Positions 58,563-64,000 of a stretch of DNA of 64,000 nucleotides are shown piece after piece. The stretch covers positions 1 to 64,000 of the forward strand of contig CAADUO010000003.1 in NCBI GenBank assembly GCA_900752215.1, given 5' to 3'. The position numbers were made by a program, and so were the translations under genes. The DNA comes from an uncultured Collinsella sp. (GTDB lineage Bacteria; Actinomycetota; Coriobacteriia; Coriobacteriales; Coriobacteriaceae). Under the pieces are notes generated by a model, which saw only the letters and a list, made by a program, of their open reading frames with translations, had not been told where the DNA came from and did not search any database. Positions within the stretch are counted from its first letter, which is position 1. Each line of letters begins with the position of its first letter.

Positions 58563-59585
58563 CTACACCGTGAGGAACATCATCACGATGATCATGACAA
58601 AGCCGATAAGGTCGGTCGGCAAAAACACCGTGCCCAGCATAACGGCGCTGGTGATGGTCGCCGAGACGGGCTCCACGGTTCCGATGAGACTCGCACGCAC
58701 CGAGCCGATGTCCTTAACGCCCTGCATATAGAGCATGTAAGCAAAAAACGAGCCGATAACCACGAACACCGCGAGCGCCTCGACGCCGGCAGCGTCGAGC
58801 GCCGGCATATGCGCCCAGGGCTGCACGAAGACACATGAGATCACGCCCGCCGTGAGCATTGCCGAGCCCGTGACGATGGGGCTGCCGTATTCGGGCAGGA
58901 TCTTGGCGGGAATCACCGCCATACACGCGGCGCTGACCGCACACATAAGACCTGCTGCCAGGCCAAGCGGCGAGATATTCAGGCTGGTGGGGTCGCCGCC
59001 GGTGGCGATTAAAAAGGTTCCACCCAGAGCCAGGCCAATGCCGATGACTTCGCGAGTACGCGGCATGCGGCGATCGATCGCGCAGGTGTAGCCCATGATG
59101 ATAACGAGCTGCAGGCACTGGAGCACCGTCGCGGTTCCGGCGTTCGTCAGGCGCACGGCCGAAAGATAGCAAAACTGGTTGAACAGCAGGCCAAAGGCGG
59201 TAAAGAGCAGCAGCTGCTTGCGATCAGCGGGTGTGGTCCAGAGCTTAATCAGGCGCTCGCGGTCGCGCGTAACAACCACGGCCATAAAGAGTAGACCGGC
59301 GAGAATCTGACGCACGCTCATAAGCCACAAGGTATCGACGTGGTAGGTATCGAACAGAAAGCTCGCGCTGGTGCCCGAGAAGCCCCAAAACGAACCGCCC
59401 ACCAGCGTAGCCAAGACGCCCGTGATCATCTTGCGCGTCGAAGCGCTGTTCAGGCGCTCACGCCAGGCGCGGCGGGTGCTACGGCTGAGCTCGTCGGTGC
59501 CCTCGGGCACATCAATGTTCGATATATCGGTCATCGGCACCGAAGCCTCTGCACCTTCGACCTGCTCGACACACTCTTTGCTCAT
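58563..59585 (-). CDS. EamA/DMT-family transporter
   Basis: This 340-residue protein has two EamA repeats and about ten membrane helices, beginning MITGVLATLVGGSFWGFSGT near 55. The drug/metabolite transporter family includes amino-acid and metabolite exporters; substrate is unknown. A hydrophilic 50-residue N-terminus precedes the first helix, longer than usual. The ATG at 59585 has GGGGGAG upstream; the frame extends far beyond but without support. It is followed by the 287-bp region leading to tRNA-Val. Confidence 0.9.
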   Translation of the reverse strand: MSKECVEQVEGAEASVPMTDISNIDVPEGTDELSRSTRRAWRERLNSASTRKMITGVLATLVGGSFWGFSGTSASFLFDTYHVDTLWLMSVRQILAGLLFMAVVVTRDRERLIKLWTTPADRKQLLLFTAFGLLFNQFCYLSAVRLTNAGTATVLQCLQLVIIMGYTCAIDRRMPRTREVIGIGLALGGTFLIATGGDPTSLNISPLGLAAGLMCAVSAACMAVIPAKILPEYGSPIVTGSAMLTAGVISCVFVQPWAHMPALDAAGVEALAVFVVIGSFFAYMLYMQGVKDIGSVRASLIGTVEPVSATITSAVMLGTVFLPTDLIGFVMIIVMMFLTV

Positions 59586-59873
59586 TCCACTCCCCCGAAA
59601 CAGTCTGGAAGCAATTCGGCTTACCTTACCACGGCGAAGGCACCAGCTTGAGGCTTGTCCGCTTATCGGTAGGACAATTCCGAAGGCGTCTTTCCATAGC
59701 TCGATACCGCAATGGCCTTGCATTATGCGACAGCCAAATCGCGGCAGCAGGCTCTTTTGAGATGGATATGACAAAGCCCCGAATTCCACAATGTAAGCGA
59801 TTTTTAAAAATGTTCTTGCCACCGAGTTCAGGCTCCGTTATATTATCCCTTGCGCGCTTGCGCACCCTTGATC
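59586..59873. other. Intergenic region before tRNA-Val
   Basis: About 290 bp without a convincing gene. It contains the predicted tRNA-Val promoter near its end. Short open frames are seen but lack start signals and conserved features. Confidence 0.45.
59816..59846 (+). promoter_or_regulatory. Predicted tRNA-Val promoter
   Basis: TTGCCA (-35) is followed 17 bp later by TATATT, overlapping TATTAT, about 30 bp upstream of the mature tRNA 5' end. This is a good sigma-A type promoter. Confidence 0.65.
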
Positions 59874-59948
59874 GGGCGTTTAGCTCAGGGGGAGAGCGCT
59901 TCCCTGACACGGAAGAGGTCAGAAGTTCAAATCTTCTAACGCCCACCA
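59874..59948 (+). tRNA. tRNA-Val (anticodon GAC)
   Basis: A 75-nt tRNA with encoded CCA. Acceptor GGGCGTT pairs with AACGCCC, the anticodon loop CTGACAC in stem CTTCC/GGAAG gives GAC, and the T-arm is AGAAGTTCAAATCTTCT. It decodes GUC/GUU and has its own promoter and terminator. It borders an accessory region. Confidence 0.96.
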
Positions 59949-59956
59949 AATGTTCG

Positions 59957-59992
59957 CAGCTCAGAGGCTATGCCCTCTGGGCTGTTTTGTTT
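59957..59992 (+). terminator. Intrinsic terminator of tRNA-Val
   Basis: An 11-bp stem (CAGCTCAGAGG with CCTCTGGGCTG, one wobble) is followed by TTTTGTTTT, starting 9 nt after CCA. Confidence 0.85.
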
Positions 59993-60242
59993 TATGTCGC
60001 CAAATCCGCTGGCAACTCCAACCGCCCAAACAACCACCCCGCCCATGCGCAAAACCGCGTCAGCGACCCAAGCGCCTATCCCGGCTGACCCCGCAGTCAA
60101 TCAAAACCGCCCCAATAGCCACCGAGGCCGAGACCAACGCGTCTCGAACCCATCTGAGCCGCAGCTTCTCGGCAAAACGCCACAACGTCCACACCCTGCG
60201 GTATCCTTGAGCCACTTGCACCTGCAGCACCAAGGAGCCGCC

Positions 60243-60929
60243 ATGCGCACCGAGCTCGATGTCCCCTTTTCGCACAAAGAAGAAGCCAAGGCGCTGGGCG
60301 CCAAATGGGACCGGACCAAGAAGATCTGGTATGTACCCAGCGGCGTCAACCCCGAGCCCTTTGCCGAGTGGCTGCCCGGTGTTGACCGATCCGACCCCTC
60401 AGCGCCGTATATATATCTAGTACTGGGCAAGCGCAAGTGCTGGAAGTGTCACAAAGAGACCTCGGTCGCGGCCTTCGGCATTCCCTATCGAACCGATAAC
60501 GACGAGAACATCGCCATCGCGCACGCGCCCAACGAAGCCGGGCACATTGCCATCGACACGGCCAACGCCAACGCACTCGCCATCGTGCCCGCTCTTGGCT
60601 GCGTGCCGGGCGAGATCCGCGACTACCTTCATAAGCGCTGCGGCTACAAGCCCGTAGGCGCGCGAGCCTCCAAAGCCCCATCGCTCGGCAACACGTGCAC
60701 CAGTTGCGACGCGCTGCAAGGCAGCCGCTATCTGTTCGAGGAGCCCTCGTCCCCGTTTGCCCTCACTGCCATCAACAAGCTGCCGGCACTGGAGTTTGTG
60801 CGCGTCGAAGTTGCCGGCGTCTTTGACGTCCCGGCCACGCGCACCGACTTTGACCAGGCGCTCTTTACCTGGGCACGCGACCATCACGCCGAGTTCCACA
60901 GGCAACTCGGTGAGGGGGTTTATTTGTAG
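60243..60929 (+). CDS. DUF5710 domain protein with zinc-knuckle cysteines
   Basis: This 228-residue soluble protein begins with a DUF5710 domain (LDVPFSHKEEAKALGAKWD, KKIWYVPSGVNPEPFAEWL), a module that in other proteins is joined to primases and plasmid proteins. It is followed by CWKCHKE near 64 and CTSCD near 157, a possible split zinc site. The middle and C-terminal region are mixed alpha/beta. AAGGAG lies 5 nt before the ATG at 60243. It is the first gene after tRNA-Val, and its context suggests a mobile or defence-linked origin. Function is unknown. Confidence 0.78.
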   Translation: MRTELDVPFSHKEEAKALGAKWDRTKKIWYVPSGVNPEPFAEWLPGVDRSDPSAPYIYLVLGKRKCWKCHKETSVAAFGIPYRTDNDENIAIAHAPNEAGHIAIDTANANALAIVPALGCVPGEIRDYLHKRCGYKPVGARASKAPSLGNTCTSCDALQGSRYLFEEPSSPFALTAINKLPALEFVRVEVAGVFDVPATRTDFDQALFTWARDHHAEFHRQLGEGVYL

Positions 60930-60967
60930 GGACGGAGATGCCTTCACAGCCAGCTCCTCCGCATCAC

Positions 60968-61252
60968 CTATCCCTCGTCGCCGGCGTCATACACGATATC
61001 GAGGCCACAAACAGGGCATTTCTCCGGATACACCGGCATATGAACGCCTGTCTGTTTTCTCACTTCGTCGCTGAGTCTGTCACGCGCATCGATGAACCGA
61101 ATGTCGAGACACGGTATTTGCGAGCCGCAGCAAGGGCAGGTGACGACAAACGACCCGCAATCAACCTCTACGCTCGGAAACATATTGTTGTCTATAAGGG
61201 CACACGGCAGTTTTCCGTACTTCCCCATCGCAATATCGCCTCGCCAGCTCAT
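60968..61252 (-). CDS. Small zinc-ribbon protein
   Basis: This 94-residue protein carries two cysteine pairs, CPCCG near 40 and CPVCG near 82, which would form a zinc ribbon. A dispersed acidic/basic region separates them. GGGGAG lies upstream of the ATG at 61252; the frame is open further. No family was recognised. It lies between the DUF5710 and HNH genes, converging on the former. Confidence 0.65.
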   Translation of the reverse strand: MSWRGDIAMGKYGKLPCALIDNNMFPSVEVDCGSFVVTCPCCGSQIPCLDIRFIDARDRLSDEVRKQTGVHMPVYPEKCPVCGLDIVYDAGDEG

Positions 61253-61374
61253 ACACGCTCCCCTCTCGCTATACAAAACAGGAAGAGCATGTACCGGCAG
61301 GCGTGCGCGAGATTGCATCGCCACGCGATCCGATCAAACAACACGATCGTCAAAGAATGCCAAAGCCAAATACG

Positions 61375-62457
61375 CTAATACGGCAGAAGCCCCGCCTTTT
61401 CACGCTTCTTTTCCGAGCGATCGAACTCAATGCGATGGGCCTCAAGAAACACCGTATTGGGTCGCCACTGACGCTCATTCGGCTGCCTTAGCGTCGCACC
61501 CGCAAAGGAAACGTAGTCGGTCTTATCCAGCAGGTACGATCCGCACAGCCGATATTCGCCGCAAACAGGCTCAAACGAAATCAGGTGAGCATCAAATAGG
61601 GAATGAAGATCGCGCCGAAGCAGAATGCCGTTGCTGGCAACCTGCGATTTGGGTCCCGAGTAATTCTCGATATGTGCAGCCTCCAGAGCTTCGCTGACGC
61701 CGCAGTCCGACACCGCGCAACGGCCATCATAGGCGGCAACGAGCTGCTTGCGGAACCATTGCTGCCCCAATCGCTCGCGCCTTAACGCATAGCGGACCTT
61801 TTCGTCGTCGGTCGTACCCTGTCCGGCAAACTCAATATCGACGGGCATGTGCTTCAGATAACTCATGTCGGGCGCAAAACGAGGGTCCGGTCCGCCTTTA
61901 TGAACAGGACCGTGCAGAACAAACCATCCGTTTTCGGGCTCGAACCGCTCAACAAACGCAAGGCCGAGCACCTTGTAGCCCACCTCGGTTGCAAATATGA
62001 CTCCGACTGGAACGCCACATTCCATGCAGTTAAGCATTTTACGGTTGTAATTCTGGTCTCGAAAACCAACGGTACCCGGCGCTTGAACCGAGTACTTAAT
62101 GACCCACGTACCATCGTCCAAATAGAGCGGAGGCACATCGGTGTAGAAGCTCTTTTTAGAGTTATGGACCGAAAGCGCAAAGATCTTATTGGGATCTTGC
62201 TTCACCCGATCCTGGCCCGGCCAGAAGATCCCTGAATCCCGCGTTACGGGAAAGAAGTCCGAGCCAATTCTCAAACGATACTGATACTGAGGGCTATCTT
62301 CCTTGGTGTGGTGCGGAAGGCTGGTCCAAACGCCGCCGCGCTGTTCCTCACCCAGAAACCACTCCCATGCCTCAACGTATTCGGAAGGCACGAGACTGCA
62401 GGCACGGTCATAGCTTGGTCCATCCATCAACGGAACAGCAAGGTCAATGTCGTTCAT
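61375..62457 (-). CDS. Predicted SRA-like/HNH modification-dependent endonuclease
   Basis: This 360-residue protein combines a C-terminal HNH_2-type nuclease domain with an N-terminal domain that has an SRA-like pattern. HNH: RKQLVAAYDGRCAVSDC near 237, EAAHIENY near 265 (catalytic His) and NGILLRRDLHSLFD near 283. SRA-like: LYLDDGTWVIKYSVQA near 113, NRKMLNCMECGVPVGVI near 140, then YKVLGLAFVERF. Such SRA-HNH proteins cut DNA containing modified cytosines or other modified bases (type IV restriction). The HNH assignment is firm; the SRA-like call is by eye and less certain. AGGTG lies before the ATG at 62457. No methyltransferase is adjacent. Confidence 0.72.
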   Translation of the reverse strand: MNDIDLAVPLMDGPSYDRACSLVPSEYVEAWEWFLGEEQRGGVWTSLPHHTKEDSPQYQYRLRIGSDFFPVTRDSGIFWPGQDRVKQDPNKIFALSVHNSKKSFYTDVPPLYLDDGTWVIKYSVQAPGTVGFRDQNYNRKMLNCMECGVPVGVIFATEVGYKVLGLAFVERFEPENGWFVLHGPVHKGGPDPRFAPDMSYLKHMPVDIEFAGQGTTDDEKVRYALRRERLGQQWFRKQLVAAYDGRCAVSDCGVSEALEAAHIENYSGPKSQVASNGILLRRDLHSLFDAHLISFEPVCGEYRLCGSYLLDKTDYVSFAGATLRQPNERQWRPNTVFLEAHRIEFDRSEKKREKAGLLPY

Positions 62458-62672
62458 CGCCAGCACCTACAACCATACGAACGCGAGTCATGCCCCTCAA
62501 TAATATGGCCGAGAGTCAATTATTACGAGATCTCATTCCGCGATCGGCACGTCGTTGATGCTCTCGGTTTGCCGTTGGCGCGCTTGTACCCCGCTACCCC
62601 ACTCCCCTGTATACTGATGTAGCACGTGTTTCATCCGAGCTTGTTGGGCCGGATTGTTCATGGGAGGGTCTT

Positions 62673-63164
62673 GTGGCTGCTTCGAATCCGCCTAAGGGAA
62701 GCGTTTCTTCTTCGTCCATCAAGCCGGTGACGCGCAAGGCCGTGCGTTGCCAGCGCGAGGTCGCTTGGCTTGTCACGCAGGCGGCGGGCAGGCTTGTGGC
62801 GAGCACGGAGGACGTCAATGCGCCTACGCCGAGCTTTGTGTTAGCGGCGGCGCTGGATTTTGTGCGCCAATTGGAGCTTGCCGAACAGGATGCCAGCGGC
62901 CACCTCGACTACCAGAATGTTATGGCGCCCGACCTACAAACGTTCTGCCACATGGCCAAGTTGCCCGCCGCGCCCAACACGCTTTCGGACGCAGGCTACA
63001 TGTTTACGCTTTCGGGCGCGGACCTTATCCGCGACATCTATGCATACTGCAGCGAGCTCGCCGAGCGCCACGTCTTTGACGCGGCTGAAGTCAAACCGGG
63101 ATATGTCATCAAGCTGGTTCTTAGGCTGTTCTTGATGGACGGGTTCGGGGCCATGCCGGCGTAA
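62673..63164 (+). CDS. Hypothetical alpha-helical protein
   Basis: This 163-residue protein is soluble and mostly helical, with an Ala-rich helix AAALDFVRQLELAEQ near 58. It was not recognised. GGGAGGG with a 4-nt gap precedes the GTG start at 62673, so translation is likely. It is divergent from the HNH nuclease and may share its regulatory region. Confidence 0.65.
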   Translation: MAASNPPKGSVSSSSIKPVTRKAVRCQREVAWLVTQAAGRLVASTEDVNAPTPSFVLAAALDFVRQLELAEQDASGHLDYQNVMAPDLQTFCHMAKLPAAPNTLSDAGYMFTLSGADLIRDIYAYCSELAERHVFDAAEVKPGYVIKLVLRLFLMDGFGAMPA

Positions 63165-63264
63165 GCCGAGTCTTTAGCATCACCGTCGACTGGGCAGCAA
63201 CCGCTTTACCTTAATGGACGCCAATCGAGAGTCGATTATTGGGTCGCCTCGTCCACTAACGCAT

Positions 63265-64000
63265 CTATCCCACGCGCTCCGACAGTCGATACTTGCGGTT
63301 GCGGCTCGTCGCCGGCGCCGTGGGCTCAAGCTCGCCTTGAGCAATGAGCGCGTTGACGCGCGACCTAACCTGGGAAATTGTGAGCCCTGTGTGCTCTGCC
63401 AGCTCGCGCGTCCCCAGCTCGCCGTAGTGTTTGAGTGCCGTCACAATTAAGCCCCCGCCATGATCGACCGGCTCGATCTTTGAACGGTAAAGTACGACCT
63501 TGAACCGATCGAATCCCGGGCAGAACAGGGGCTCGGCCAGACCATGCGCGCGCATGGCATCGATCATCATCGGGATGCCCAAGCCATTGCCCTCAGCCGG
63601 CGAACCTACGCCATCCGGCAGCGGGACAATCGACATGAGCTTCGCAAGCGTCGCGTTACGGCATCGGGAGCTGCCGTCAAACAAGTTCTCGCGAGTCTTT
63701 CCCCCGTAAAGGCCGCCAGGATTCGTCACCTCGACACGATCATCAAAGACGTCGACGGCAATCGATTGTCCACAGAACCGATCCCCGTATTCTCGATGGA
63801 TTACGGCGTTGGCGATTGCCTCGCGCAGAACCTCCTCGGGAATCTCCAGCGAGTCGACACGCGAGACGCCTTGGACGGTCGAGGTTCGCCGCAAATTCTT
63901 GGCGACGGCTGCGACGGCATCCGAGATCATCTCGCCCAACGTTCCCTCACAGATTGTGCGGTCCATGAACCTCAGCGACCCCGCCATGCCCTTCTGAGTT
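63265..64000 (-). CDS. AlbA/HATPase-type regulator, 5' end beyond window
   Basis: The visible 245 codons are the C-terminal part of a larger protein; the frame stays open to 64000 with no stop, so the start lies outside. It shows an ATP-binding GHKL-like region: REAIANAVIHREYGD (N-box-like) near the start, VTNPGGLYGGKT and NGLGIPMMIDAM, as in proteins with an N-terminal AlbA_2/Schlafen AlbA domain. A C-terminal winged helix (RELAEHTGLTISQVRSRV) follows. Such proteins are probable transcriptional regulators and are common in accessory islands. An internal ATG at 63987 may be mistaken for the start. Confidence 0.78.
   Translation of the reverse strand, partial: TQKGMAGSLRFMDRTICEGTLGEMISDAVAAVAKNLRRTSTVQGVSRVDSLEIPEEVLREAIANAVIHREYGDRFCGQSIAVDVFDDRVEVTNPGGLYGGKTRENLFDGSSRCRNATLAKLMSIVPLPDGVGSPAEGNGLGIPMMIDAMRAHGLAEPLFCPGFDRFKVVLYRSKIEPVDHGGGLIVTALKHYGELGTRELAEHTGLTISQVRSRVNALIAQGELEPTAPATSRNRKYRLSERVG

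Noticed and set aside
59626..59949. Minus-strand 107-codon frame overlapping tRNA-Val
   Set aside because: It reads through the tRNA in antisense, which is a common source of false proteins.

Overview
The window looks like a chromosomal segment of a high-G+C, low-spore Actinomycetota of the Coriobacteriia, most likely Collinsella or a close relative. The reasons are G+C near 60 percent by eye, Gram-positive gene content (no outer-membrane proteins, a Tad pilus locus without a secretin), VanRS-type and PhoPR-type regulators, a T-box leader before pheST, and a long run of core genes with short Shine-Dalgarno spacing. The genus is inferred from gene content and not proven.

Layout. 1-5 kb: htpG, then a three-gene bacterial tyrosine-kinase module (Wzz-like adaptor, CpsD-like kinase, PHP-type phosphatase) and a GNAT acetyltransferase. 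5-12 kb: two two-component systems flanking a lone pstB, and a divergent D-Ala-D-Ala carboxypeptidase. 12-16 kb: tRNA-Ser(GCU), a large TPR protein of unknown function, three identical tRNA-Arg(ACG) genes and duplicated tRNA-end repeats. 16-26 kb: housekeeping genes serS, proC, rlmH, an SPFH protein, tRNA-Leu, tatD, rsmA, metG, rsmI and a GH5-like protein, plus an overlooked 57-residue membrane protein at 17669-17842. 26-37 kb: tRNA-Phe with another tRNA-end duplication, a toxin-antitoxin pair, and a tightly overlapping Tad/Flp pilus operon running from a CpaB homologue to a DUF192 protein. 37-45 kb: rsgA, a Ca2+-type P-ATPase, pyk, a PD-(D/E)XK-like hypothetical and a zinc-dependent phospholipase C-like protein. 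45-59 kb: an ECF nickel/cobalt importer behind a NikR-type palindrome, pheST behind a Phe T-box, an M32 carboxypeptidase, glmM, a DUF4012 protein and a DMT exporter. 59-64 kb: tRNA-Val followed by accessory genes (DUF5710 protein, zinc-ribbon protein, SRA-like/HNH nuclease, unknown protein, AlbA/HATPase-type regulator cut by the window edge).

How genes work together. CpsB/CpsD/Wzz homologues form a phosphorylation cycle that normally sets polysaccharide chain length, yet no glycosyltransferase or polymerase is visible nearby. The Tad genes assemble a Flp pilus: TadA is the motor, TadB/C the platform, TadZ the localiser, and Flp/TadE/TadG-like proteins the pilins. No prepilin peptidase is present in the locus. 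The nickel-type importer genes (M/N, Q, O) share a transcript whose start region carries a palindrome matching the NikR consensus known from Desulfovibrio. The pheST leader senses uncharged tRNA-Phe.

The most unusual signal is a family of about 190-bp units beside tRNA-Arg and tRNA-Phe. In each, the tRNA 3' end plus its terminator is duplicated around a GC-rich multi-hairpin insert that ends in an inverted copy of the cognate T-arm.
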